Assembly: GCA_019915135.1 (NCBI GenBank)
Contig: JAHLMK010000020.1
Location: forward strand, 62,001 to 126,000
Direction of reading: 5' to 3'
DNA length: 64,000 nt
Source: Strobilurus pachycystidiatus
Lineage: Eukaryota; Basidiomycota; Agaricomycetes; Agaricales; Physalacriaceae
The notes beneath the pieces were generated by a model, which saw nothing but the letters and a program-made list of their open reading frames with translations, did not search any database and was not told where the DNA came from. Of the stretch, positions 32,228 through 42,849 are shown piece by piece. The translations under genes and the position numbers were made by a program. Position 1 is the first letter of the stretch. Each line of letters starts with the position of its first letter.

Positions 32228-35200
32228 ATGAATCCAAACACTCCCGAACTTCCAGAACTTCCCGGGCTCGCTGCTAAACGCAAGAAATCGGCCAAAGTCA
32301 CCAACATCCTCTACGCGCACCGCCCCCACGCAACTGTGAATGAGGAGATCTCAGCTGATGGACGTCGGCACCTCATAGCCAAACGAACGCGTCTCTCTGC
32401 ACGAGAAGTCGGCGAGAAGCCAGTGATGGAGGATACTGCCACTCTCTCACGCGCCGATCAAGCCGACAACTTTTCTTATCTGCTTGGCAAGGACTTTGGA
32501 GACTTTGTCGACACCAGCAGCAGCACTGACGATGTCAGTAGCGACAATGTTATCCGCGTCAACCTCCGCAAAAGGTATCCTAGCTCGGTAGGCAATCTTG
32601 AACGCGTCGCGTCACGCCGTCATTGATACCGATTACAGGACAACCCGATGAGGGTTTGGTTGCCATTTCAGGATAAGTTTTTACAGCAACTGCTTCGGCT
32701 TGACGGGACCGCTGGAGCCGACGCGCTCTGCCCTCGTTGCAGTACCGAGACCCAAGCCAGAAAGGGGACATATCGTTGTTGTGACAACGCATGTTTCGGG
32801 TTAGGTCTCGTCTGCAGCGAATGCTGCGTAGAATTTCACCGTACTCAGCCGCTCCATTTTATTGAGGTGAGCAACACTGTCCTATTAATCGCTTTGCCTT
32901 GAGGAGTTATTTACCTGCCTGTATAGTACTGGAACGGCGCTTACTTTGAGCCGGCAACTTTGTCCGAATTAGGCCTGATCGTGCAACTTGGCCACCTCGG
33001 CGGACATCTTTGCCCGAGTCCGCACTCGACAACGAATAGTTTTACTGTCGTCCATACCAATGGCGTTCATTGCGTCAATATGCACTTCTGCGGCTGTACT
33101 ACGGCGGACTCTGATTATTACGCTCAACTCCTCCAATCATTGTTGTATCCCGCTACCCCAAAGCAGCCTCAAACCGCCGTGTCCTTTGATCTTCTGCGCT
33201 TGATGCACTCCCTGAATTGCACAGGGAAGCTGCCAGCATGGGATCTCTGGAAATCGCTCGAAACCATGACAGAGGAACGCACACATGTTGCTCCGCCGAA
33301 TCGGTATAAGGTACTGCTCAGGGCCATTCGTCAATGGCGTTTCCTGCAGATGTGCAAAGAGGGTGGGCGCGGCCACGACGCGACTGGTATTCTTGGTACT
33401 CTGAAGGGTGAGCTAGCTACGCAGTGCCCGGCGTGTCCGCATCCAGGTGTCAATCTGGACAACTCCTGGCGCACCTCACGGAAAGGGTACGTGTGATATC
33501 TGACTGACTTCAACAAGTCATGACTCAATGACTGTTTGATCAGTTTCCTGTACAGATTGTTCTTGGCTACTGATGCCAATTTCCGGTTGCGCAACGCAAT
33601 TGTGTCGACGAATGAACGCAATCCCCCGTTGTTAAACGGAACAGCCTATTTTGTGGACCGCGCGCCTTACGAGTCTCACATTCGCGACCACGTCTCGCAA
33701 GAAGGCACGTCACGACCCTGTGTCTTAAGTTGATACTGAGTTTTCGCATCAGAAATGTCATCGTGCTCTGGGTTTTCGGCCATGTTCTTGGCGGACCTGA
33801 AGAAGGCGAAGGGTCTCCGAACAACAGGTGTCACGGGGGTAACATGCTCCAGACATGGCGTGTGGAGGTCCAATGGAATTGGTGACTTGCAGCGCGGCGA
33901 ACGGTATGATTTTGTCAGCAAATGTTTTCAATATGGCTCATGTTCCATTATACAGCTACTGTAACGTCGACGCGACGTTTGCTAGCGCTGTTGGCGAAGA
34001 TGATACGCTCAAGATTGTGGTGTCCTATGATATCGCATGTCAGTGGGGCGTGAATCTAATGTCGCGCCTCCCTGAGCTACCAGAGCCCTTCCAAATCCAT
34101 CTTTCTGAGGAGTCCGTCATTTTTTGTGTCCCTAAGTTCCATTTATGGGCTCATCAATCACAGTGCCATGCGCTATACTCGTTCAACTTCAAACCGGGGG
34201 TGGGTCGGACACATGGCGAGACGATTGAAGAGAATTGGTCGGTGTCTAATCGCGCGGCTATGCAGACAAAAATGATGGGTCCGGGCGCGCGCGAAGACAC
34301 CTTGAACGATATCTTTAACTTCCATAACAAGCGTACTATTCAATCGTTTGGTATGTAGGTTGGACAAATGATTAATTGTACTTGACTCATGAATTGTCGG
34401 CATAGGGCGTGTATTTGCTGTTCGGCTGATTGAAGCCATCAGGGAAGCTCGCATCCATCGCAAAGAGTTCCTGGATTTCAAGGCTGGGGTAGTCCGGCTT
34501 CTCGGCGAGAGTTGTACCCAGGTTTGGCTTGCGGCGATTGTGGCCTGGGAGCGGAATCCGAAGGAGCCATGTCCGTACGAGGGGAGGTTGCAGAACAAGG
34601 AGACGTTGGCCGATGTGCAGTTGCAGATGGCGCGAGACGAGCACGCGTCTCTCGTCCGAGCCACGGGTTTCACGCATGAATCAAGCATGAGCAACTTTCT
34701 GATGCTCGGACTCGATATCGAGCAATCTCAGTGCGTGATAGATGCCAATTGTTTTTCTTGATTTCATTTAATCCCTCATCGTGACAACAGACGCGCCCTG
34801 GCATGGGAGGTCAAGGCTCGCCGGTCCGGAACGACATATCAGGAATTGAACATCCAGAAACAGCGCACCGCGATCACCAAACGCATCAAAAAGTTCCGCG
34901 GTCTGCAGCTGGGTATTTTCATGCCGCAGGTTCGCGAATATCTGACGCCGGAGCAATTGAAGCATCTTGATGCATCCGAGAAGTTGAATGCAGAGGAAAC
35001 AAAACTTTTCATGCCATCCGAGTTGAAGGCAAGTGATCGCGCTCTTCCGCGCGCTTGCTTACCTGGCGTTGCGAGCGGGGAAGAGCGGCTGCGAATGGCT
35101 GAATGCAGGGATTCACTGAACGGGCTCCGTCGTGGCCTACGTATGCGCTCGGCAGGCGTCCTATTCACGATCCGCAATGTAACAGGTCAAAACCCAACCA

Positions 35201-35981
35201 CACGTGCCGAGGGTCTTCAACGAAAAATTCAGGTCGGGATCACCCTGAGTAAGTTGAGGTACCGATGGGCGCGGAATGCTTTGTTCCGCCTGCGTGGACA
35301 CGGACTTTGGGAGAACGAGCTGAAGATTTTAGACGACGCGGATGTGCAAGGAATGAACGAGCGTATGCTGACGGATGAGGAAGCCCGCGCCGCGGAGGAC
35401 CTGCAGAGCAGAGGCCTCATCAGCGAATTTATTCCCGGCCCATCAACCATCAATGCGGTTGTCTCCGAAGGAGAGGGTCGTCGACGACCATCCTGGATTT
35501 GGGCCAGCTACGCCGAGAACATGGCGACGGATGATAGCAGTGACCCGATAACACAAGAAGGTGAGCATTGTGCTGAATATTGTTCAAACTTTTGCTTTAC
35601 AGTTTCTTTTATTCAATAGCTATCAAGATTGAGTGGTGCAAGGCACGAGCGCGCATGCTGCGATGGGAGGAAGAGATCGAGCTTTTGATGGAGGAGATGC
35701 GCAGGGTCGTTGCGTTCGGGAAGTGGAAGGCCGCGTGGTGGCGCGAGCGTGCCGATGCTCAACCCGATGTCTCCGCGACCCTGCGGGAGGGAATTGCAGG
35801 CTTTGCTATGCGTGCTGCTATCCGGGAAGAAGTCCGAGTGCTTGAGGTAGAGGAGAGATGGCGGGCTTTAGTCAAAATTGGTAGAGAGCTTGTGGAGGGC
35901 ATACCAATCACCGGTGTGCTAGAGTATGAGCTGGAGGAGGATGAGGTAGAGGAAGAAAACATGGAAGATGATGTAGACTAG
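32228..35981 (+). CDS. KDZ transposase, intact, nine exons (1103 residues)
   Basis: Exons 32228-32587, 32639-32866, 32927-33486, 33544-33704, 33753-33903, 33956-34350, 34406-34730, 34791-35560 and 35620-35981 total 3312 bases with no internal stop. The cysteine cluster (CPRCSTET, CCDNACFGLGLVCSECC) is the CxC-type domain of KDZ proteins. Likely catalytic acidic residues are in LATDANFRL, SYDIACQWGVN and HGETIEENW, between which lies FCVPKFHLWAH. The family is the fungal KDZ DDE-type transposase that cuts and pastes the element in the nucleus. The fourth intron has a GC donor. The C-terminus is helical and ends in an acidic tail. Confidence 0.85.
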
Positions 35982-36048
35982 CTGTTAGTATATAGCTATA
36001 CACAATCAGTACACATTATACAGTCTGAGAATTATATATGGATCTGGA

Positions 36049-37355
36049 GAGCAGCCGGATGCGCCGGCCACCCCCAATCAATGTGCGCCACACATTTATG
36101 GCAAGCGCGCTAATACCCGCCGGCATTGAGAGGTCTCGAAGACGGGTATAGCATAGGTATCGCCGAGGTAATCCATCAGGGAACGATCCCGGATGGATTG
36201 TGCGATCAATCGAGGACGGGAAAGGGTCCGGAGACGATCGGACCCTGATATAAGCGGCGGATGCATGTACCCGCCCTGCCGCGCTGCCCAGGACGACGAG
36301 CAGCACCCCCGGCAGCCCAGGCGCGGTCCTCGTACTGCCCCAGAGGGCGGGCGGGGCCCATATAGCTATATGTTACGACCTGATCCCGCCGTGACAAGGA
36401 CTCGCTCACGATGGCGCGCCTCTACGCTCCAACCGTGGCTTTCCTGCGGGCACAACACGCATATCTCCGGGACGCTTCCGTCCAGTCGCTTGGGAGGGAT
36501 CGCGGAGGACCTCGACGGATGCTCCTCCGTATCGCCCAGAGAGTGAACACCCAGGAGACCCCGTCTCCTGGTGTCGCGCGCTTCATCGGACCCGGTCCGA
36601 GATGTGGCGCATTGAGATCCTTCGTTCGAGGAGTGGGGGGCGATACCGGAGTCACCGAGGGAGGGCATGGGGGGAGCCCTTGCTCAGAGGGAGTCAGAGT
36701 ATCCGGCAAGAGAATGCGGAAGGAAACTTGATAAGGACGAAGTCTGACTATCTACTACAAAGAGCGTCTGTATTTATACGTCGACCTCTTGATGAATAAC
36801 TCCTCTTCTCGAAGGTTCCGTCGGGAGCGCTCCCGACGCGTCGGGAGCGATGTGCTGCGGTAGCGCATGGTACCTTTGATCGAGCAAGGAAGGCGCGCTA
36901 GATCGAGCACCGCTGATTGGCCGATGGGCGGGATAAGGCGGGATGAAGCGGGATAGGGCGGGCCGCCGCCCATGCCATGCGGGACTGATCAGAAGATAGC
37001 GATCATTGAGTCATTCCTCGACCCAATGGGACGTCGCTTGTACGGAGTGGCGGGAATCGAGGGGAGGCGGCCGACGGATGTGACGTTGGTCCGGCTAGCG
37101 AGGCGCGACGAGGCGCGTAGGGGTCTGATCGCGTTCCATCGGCAACTCCCGTGATGGCGCGACCTGTTCTTCGGGATAAGTTCTCTCCTATGTGGCGCAC
37201 CCAATCTATAGTTCGTGCGCGATCTCGTGACAGGTCCACGACCGAGTCATGACACTATATATCCTGTAATTAGACTGACTCTAATTAGAGGAAATCCTGT
37301 ATTTCCGCGCCCTCTAACTAGAGGCTTTATGGATATATCCCTACAGCATAGGGTG
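36049..37355. repeat. Right terminal inverted repeat of KDZ-3, split by a solo LTR
   Basis: Sequence 36049-36370 and 37260-37355 together mirror 27183-27601 and end CAGCATAGGGTG. Confidence 0.85.
36371..37254 (-). mobile_element. Solo LTR of family A in the KDZ-3 terminal repeat
   Basis: 884 bp, TGTTACGACC to CATGACA on this strand, with perfect 5-bp duplication CTATA (36366-36370, 37255-37259). The left terminal repeat at 27276-27300 shows the empty site. It has a single TATA unit, unlike the LTR at 419-1594. Insertion must postdate KDZ-3 or its parent. Confidence 0.9.
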
Positions 37356-38177
37356 GTCCTAAGAGATCTAAGGCAGGAAGTGTTGAAGACAGCAGTCGCT
37401 GGAACTACTCCAACGTATGATTTTACCTTGGATCAAGTAGCCAAGGCAGTCTCCCATTACTTCCTCACGGACAAATGGGTATCTGGTCCCCCAACCACGA
37501 ACGCATTTTCCAGAGACTTAGTTCCTATGCCCACTTTGCGTGTCAAAACCGAAGAGCTGGACGAATACCTGAACCGTATAGCCTCGCTCCAGGACGTTAT
37601 CCAGAAAGGAGAGAAAGATAGAGAGGAATCTAGAAAGAATGATCAGAAACTCTTGACGGCAGTCTTGGAGAGCCTGCAAAGAACCAACATTCAAGGTCTG
37701 CGTTCGCAAGGCTATGTACAAGAAACACCTAGTGTGTATCTACAAACTCCAACGAATGGCGTCTCGTTTCCGACCAATCTGCCTAACGGTGTCTATAAGG
37801 CCCCGCAAGGTGCAATTCCTCCAGGCAACAAGTTTGTAGTAAATGATGGAAGATGTTACTTCTGCCGGGACATGGGACATATAATCGCCAATTGTCTGGT
37901 AAAAGAAATGTGTGAAACCCAAGGTCATATATTCAAACCAGGGGGGACAAACATCTACCACTTACAAAATGGACAGCCCATTCAAAGGACCAATGCGAAG
38001 CAACCGCTAAGTCCTTGGGAACAGGTACAAAAATACCAACAAGAAAATGCAACCAAGGTCTCCGCATTCCAATCCCAAGAAGATGAATTCACGCCGGATC
38101 CCTCGATATATATGCAAATGACTCCCCAGGAAAGCGAGTTCAGTAGTGAACCATTTTCGGGTTTCGGCAAGGCTTGA
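37356..38177 (+). pseudogene. gag: Gag of element E, second part with CCHC knuckle
   Basis: Continues the frame of 27175 across the KDZ-3 insertion (HNVLRDLRQEVL). It contains a helical stretch with a coiled-coil look (EYLNRIASLQDVIQKGEKDR) and the zinc knuckle CYFCRDMGHIIANC. It ends at TGA 38175-38177. Together the two parts give about 453 codons from the ATG at 26636. Confidence 0.85.
38159..38165 (+). promoter_or_regulatory. -1 slippery site between gag and protease of element E
   Basis: GGGTTTC in phase G_GGT_TTC (gag codons TCG GGT TTC). After a -1 slip, reading continues CGG CAA GGC TTG ATG in the protease frame. The gag stop is 9 bases downstream. Confidence 0.6.
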
Positions 38178-39352
38178 TGAAGGAAGGAGTGCCTAGTGCA
38201 CAGACTCCTCCGGAGAGCCAATTGACTGTTCAAACTCGACAAAGTAATAAAGATAATCATTCCAAACCAGTTTCAACACCGGAAAAGACAAAAATACCTT
38301 GGCCTCGGGACCGGGTCTCCGTGGTAATACCTCCTAAAGCCCTGGTATCGCCAAAGGTAACCTTCACCAAACCCGAAGTCACTCAAGAAATACCTCCTGT
38401 GGATCAGGAAATTCTTGAGGAGATTCTGGCTATGGAAGAACCCGCGCCTGCAGCGCAGCCTAAGGTAGATTCAACTCTACCTTCGAGTACACCAACGAAC
38501 CAGAAGACCTTACACCCTCAGCAGAAGGTCAAAAGTTTCCAACGCCACAGCTTAGCGGAAGAATTGCTACACAAGAATCCGAGCTGGAGAGAAGCATGGA
38601 AGTTCTTACTTCCGGAAGCTCTCTTAGCAACGAATCCCCCGTGGCAGCAAAGCATATCGGACTTCATTAGAAAACGAAATGCACCGGTTTTGGTACTCCA
38701 ACAAGAGGAACTAACCGAAACGGTACAAGACGACTACCAACCGGAGTTATACTCAGTTAACTTACAAGCACGAGACAACTTGCCGATTGGAGGAATTGTA
38801 GTTCACGATGCGGTGGAACAGTTCATAAACCTCACTGGAGGGCAATATACTGGACCATTCCACATGACCACAGGAAACATTGCACCAGAAAACGCTGATC
38901 TAAGAACTTTCTGGCCTATGATAAACCGCAACGGAAAGAAGGAAAGCCTCATTGACGGGGGTTCACAAATTGCCTCAATCTCGCTGAAAGCTGCGTTAGA
39001 ACTAGGGGTTTCTTATGATCCCAACTTCAAAATAACCATGGAAAGCGCGGATAAAGGACGGACTAGTACACTTGGGTTAGCCCGCAATGTACCCTTCGAC
39101 TTCGAAGGGATTGTGTACTACCTCCAGTTACACGTTCTGGAGGACCCCGCCTATGAAGTCCTATTAGGTAGACCGTTCGAGATTGTATCCAACCTGGTAA
39201 TTACGAACTTGTCCAATGGAAACGCCTTGGGAACTCTGACCGATAATACCAACGGCAAGAAGTTGACCATACCGTCGTACCGACGAGGACAAATACCTAG
39301 ACATATGTTACCACCGGGGCAACAGGGTTTTCACCTGGACTCAAGGAAGTAG
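38165..39352 (+). CDS. Protease-type ORF of element E
   Basis: About 395 codons in the -1 frame of gag, probably made only by frameshifting, though an ATG (38177) overlaps the gag stop. The N-terminal 200 residues are linker-like. The aspartic-protease-like motif LIDGGSQIASIS is followed by EVLLGRPFEIVS (compare LLGLPF in retropepsins). The ORF ends at TAG 39350-39352 just after a slippery heptamer. DGG in place of DSG or DTG at the active site is unusual and may mean a changed protease. Confidence 0.65.
   Translation, partial: RQGLMKEGVPSAQTPPESQLTVQTRQSNKDNHSKPVSTPEKTKIPWPRDRVSVVIPPKALVSPKVTFTKPEVTQEIPPVDQEILEEILAMEEPAPAAQPKVDSTLPSSTPTNQKTLHPQQKVKSFQRHSLAEELLHKNPSWREAWKFLLPEALLATNPPWQQSISDFIRKRNAPVLVLQQEELTETVQDDYQPELYSVNLQARDNLPIGGIVVHDAVEQFINLTGGQYTGPFHMTTGNIAPENADLRTFWPMINRNGKKESLIDGGSQIASISLKAALELGVSYDPNFKITMESADKGRTSTLGLARNVPFDFEGIVYYLQLHVLEDPAYEVLLGRPFEIVSNLVITNLSNGNALGTLTDNTNGKKLTIPSYRRGQIPRHMLPPGQQGFHLDSRK
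39325..39331 (+). promoter_or_regulatory. -1 slippery site between protease and RT ORFs of element E
   Basis: GGGTTTT in phase G_GGT_TTT (codons CAG GGT TTT). A -1 slip continues TCA CCT GGA CTC AAG into the RT frame. The protease stop is 18 bases downstream. Same heptamer and spacing as in element D. Confidence 0.6.
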
Positions 39353-40221
39353 GAAACGCCTATGGAGAGGCGGTGTTGATCCTGGAAAGATCACCTAATG
39401 GTAATGTAGAAGTCAAGCAAACATGGGTACCAGGAGAAAATGAAGCACACTTCCGAGAAGGAGCCTTAACCTCCCTCTACCTGAAGAAATCTCCTGCGTA
39501 CATAGACAAGGCGGCAAAAAGCCTTAGGAAACAACATGCCTTTATGAAAGCCTTGACGGTGCCAGGAACTGTACCAGCTAGCCTGGTAACGCCTCGGGGT
39601 TTATTAAAAGACATCAATACACCCAAGGTACAAGGCTTTCAAAAGGTGTTTAACATAAAGGGAATTGCCAAAGACCAAGAACAAACTAAGTCACACGCCA
39701 CAGTGACCATGAATCTCTTCTATGGGGTACCACAGGAGTTGCACAAATCATTCTCAGGACTTTCAGTTACGCTACCTAAAGATTATGTGACGGAAGCACA
39801 GGACAAGTTCCTGGAACTAGAAAGTCAACGTCCAGTACGAGGCGTGTTCGCCGGAAAAAAGTATAAACCGATGGCGCTGAAAACCAAAGCCCATCTAGGG
39901 ACTCTACCCGAAGAATTCAGGATCAAACGACATATCAAAGGTGATCCTCTAGCAGGAATGCCTGAACTCAGTCCAGATCCCCCGCCCTTCGTACCAACTG
40001 GGAGGTATACTGCGGAAAGACGTGAACAACTACAAGCGGATCACCCTGGAGATTTTCTGACCTCGGTGGAAAGACGAATTGTAGACCAACTTATGTGTGG
40101 ACAGAATGCGGGATTCGCCTGGGAGGAAATGGAAAAAGGACATTTTGACCCAGAGTACTTTCCACCTGTCGATATACCCGTTATTCCACATACTCCGTGG
40201 GTGTTAAGGAACATACCTATA
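39331..40221 (+). pseudogene. pol: Start of the RT ORF of element E, truncated
   Basis: Frame -1 to the protease ORF. It ends in the block YFPPVDIPVIPHTPWVLRNI, which in mushroom Ty3/Gypsy Pol proteins lies in a linker before the RT core; this is a recollection, not a search result. Sequence after about 40216-40222 belongs to KDZ-2 accessory gene B on the other strand, so the RT core, RNase H and integrase are lost. Confidence 0.65.
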
Positions 40222-41017
40222 TCATCCTGGATCCACTTCTCGTCGACAAGACGCTTCATCTCCTCGCGTACGGTCTCCGACTCCTCGCTCCACTTGGCAT
40301 TGACGACGCGACGCTGGACCGACACGTACGACTCAACGTCGGGGCGAGTCGCGTTGGAGTCGGCCTTCAGGGCTTCCGCATAGGCATTGTCGGCAGCTGC
40401 CACGACCGCGTCGTGTTCCTTCTTGACGGCAAGCTGCAGGCCGTTCTCCCAATTGATGTTCGTGTACATCTTCATGAGCTGGGTACGTCGAGGTTTGTCC
40501 TTGCTCCCATCCAGGTTGGCAATCATCGTTTGGAGGAGAACTTCGTCTTGTTTGTCCTTCGAATTTCCGTACGTGTATCGGTACCAGCCGAGGATTTTCT
40601 GCAGTCCGTGTAAGAAATAATTTGAGGGAAATGAATAGTTACGTGCCTTCGCTACCTGAGCCAGCGCCTCTTCGCGGCTTTTTGCCTCCTCCGGAGAGAG
40701 GGCAGCGATCTCCTGCACGAAATCCTCTTCCCATTTCAAGACCTGACTGTCCGTGGGCATAGGCGGTGTCGTCTCGAGGTCCTTCTTGACGGCTGTCAGC
40801 AAGACATCGTCGTCAGACGGTATAGACGCACCTTCAGGTCCAGATCACCGTATGCAATGTAGTAGCGAATGGCCATAAGGCGAGACCACTGCGTATTGGT
40901 TTTGGCCTTGCTGGACTCGACCCATTCGTCTTTAGCAGCTGCAAAGAAGTTGATCTTGGTTCCAAAAATCCACGGTTTGCGGCCACGTTTGTCGGGATTG
41001 GCTTTCGGTCGGACCAT
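40222..41017 (-). pseudogene. KDZ accessory gene B, N-terminal fragment (KDZ-2)
   Basis: Starts MVRPKANPDKRGRKPWIFGT and FFAAAKDEW, with a frame break near 40850. It continues LKWEEDFVQEIAALSPEEA, an intron near 40600-40645, then KPRRTQLMKMYTNINWE and SVQRRVVNAKW. It aligns with exons 1-2 of gene B in KDZ-3. It is cut at about 40222 inside the second block. Confidence 0.7.
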
Positions 41018-41652
41018 TGTCAGAGATATCGGGCGCGCTGTGAAGACGACAACAAAAAATTAGGAGAGCGGGAACTGCGACGAGAACGGCAATACAGGGT
41101 TGCGGCGAAGGCAAGCCGCCAGCCACGTGGAGTGTTCAGACTGGAATGAAGAGAGGGCCAAAGATTCAGAAGTGTATTAGCTGGTAGGATTTGATTACTG
41201 TAGATGTGCGGGCAGAACCTCTATCAATGTAGGAGCTGCACGCAGATGTGCCGATTCTCCCCGTGCGAGTGAATTGGATAGCGCCTGCTCCGCCTCAGCC
41301 CTAAGTACATGATGAGTGTCACGAATTGCCTCTATTCTGCTTCCTCCATCACGTCTCCACTCCCGACATCGCCACATTCTCCCATCTCTACATTCACCTC
41401 GGCCTGGGCCTAGCCCACATTCACTTGGCATCCATCGTCTTGGCATTGCCTAGACCTGTCCATCAGTGGTCTAATGACCATCTGGGTCCACTCCGGACTG
41501 GCTATTGTCTCTACTCCGGCCCGCCTATTGTCTCGCCACATTAGGACTTCCTATTGTCTTATTGTTCTCCTCCTTACTACACAGCCACGGACTTTGTATA
41601 TATATAGTAGCTCCCTTCCCTTTAGTTTCCTCAGTCTGTTCTCTTCGTCTAC
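41018..41652. other. Spacer between accessory genes B and A of KDZ-2
   Basis: No ORF supported. A TATATATATAG run (about 41598-41608, plus strand) and pyrimidine-rich DNA suggest a promoter, perhaps from an inserted fragment. Confidence 0.35.
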
Positions 41653-42483
41653 TCACTGCTCGGTCGCTCCTAGTACTGGTGTAGCTTGACACACTCCCCC
41701 TTCATATCTATCTCTATCTCTATCCCTTTCTCCTTGTCTCGTTTGTGTGACCTGGGTGGTTGCCTTAGTATTCGGGCACCAGTCTTGACAATGAGATGGG
41801 ACTGTGATCAAAGAGATAAAGAGGCCAACGCACAGATCAGCATAAATGTCGACAGCGCGGCACCCTTCCACGTAGAGACCATATCGCGTACTCGAAACGG
41901 GATAGTCCGATTGCGAAGGAGTAGTTTTGCTGGGGACGGAGTTGGCTGCTACCGGCAACGACGCGGATTTGATCTTGGGGATGTACTTCGGGAAGGGCTT
42001 TTTTGTGCGTCGAATGACAGGTGCCGGATCCGGAGTCGCGTGTGGACAGTCGTGAAGGTCAAGTGCGCCTTGGCTGCAGAGCTGCTGCCATTGTTGGACG
42101 CATTGCTCCCAGGACGTGCAAACATCGTAAGCCCCGCCCTTTCGACCGTTTATAAGGCGCTCTGCAAGTTCGCTACTTTCTGATTAGACGTTTTGAACGC
42201 CCGGAAATCCAAATGGAACGCACCGAGTTGAGAAAACTCCCACCATTGACCCACGTCGCACCAAGAAGAACACCTTGTGCTCTTTGCGAGATTTGTTGCC
42301 GACATTGCAGGTCCAGTCTGGCATGCAAACACGAGGATTGGGCGAGCTCGCGTGGACGGTGTCGCCTGAATCCGAGGATGAGCCCGCATCCATGAACTGA
42401 AGAGGGGATGATGACGGTCTGAGGTAGAGATGGACTTGATCACTTGATTGATCTGGCTTCATCTCTGATCTTGGAACATGCAC
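41653..42483 (-). pseudogene. KDZ accessory gene A, RNase H1-N-like, frameshifted (KDZ-2)
   Basis: Minus-strand ORF from 42483 reads MHVPRSEMKPDQSSDQ and then HKVFFLVRRGSMVGVFST, matching RRGR-GVY-S of gene A in KDZ-3. After a likely intron it continues in another frame, GRKGGAYDVCTSWEQCVQQW. The phases do not join by one base, so it is probably broken. The divergent transposase starts 366 bp away. Confidence 0.55.
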
Positions 42484-42775
42484 TTTCTTACGCTTTCTGC
42501 CACGAACGAATCACGCTCATCCCCTTGGCGTACGGATTGCATGTGGTCCTGGCATTCCCCATTCGTCGCCTTGGGAGACGATACCGAGTACGATGGTCGG
42601 TGGTTTATGCCCTTTTAGTTTTCTCAGTATGTATCACTTCGTCTTCGTAGCTACTGTGCATCTTACATTGCACGGAAGAATAGAATTAATACAAATCACC
42701 TCATCGTGAGCATATCCTGACGTGCCATGGCCGTTTTAGGTCTATTATACTCTTGGCAACCACTCTGAAGGCGAG

Positions 42776-42782
42776 TATAAAG
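42776..42782 (+). promoter_or_regulatory. TATA box of the KDZ-2 transposase
   Basis: TATAAAG, 74 bp before the ATG at 42850, in the gap between divergent gene A and transposase. Confidence 0.5.
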
Positions 42783-42849
42783 CATTAGCAGCATGTACGC
42801 TACTGACAACATCTAGTACCCAGTCCATCCTCTCCGCGGCTCTTCTCGA

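Larger units (their letters stand above)
27183..37355 (+). mobile_element. KDZ-3: full-length KDZ transposon with three-gene cassette
   Basis: A 10,173-bp element with CACCCTATGCTGTA termini, terminal repeats of about 420 bp and a perfect 7-bp duplication GTCCTAA (27176-27182, 37356-37362). Order: accessory gene B (minus), accessory gene A (minus), then the divergent transposase (plus). A solo LTR of 884 bp sits in the right terminal repeat. Without it the element is about 9.3 kb. The transposase is open in all nine exons, so this copy could still supply the enzyme. Confidence 0.9.
26141..40221 (+). mobile_element. Ty3/Gypsy element E, split by KDZ-3 and truncated in RT
   Basis: The gag frame runs 26141-27182, is interrupted by KDZ-3, and continues 37356-38177. 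Protease (38165-39352) and the RT start (39331-40221) follow, each in the -1 frame of the one before. At about 40221 the sequence switches to KDZ-2 accessory gene B. The KDZ insertion left a 7-bp duplication (GTCCTAA), and removing it rejoins gag in frame. Confidence 0.85.
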
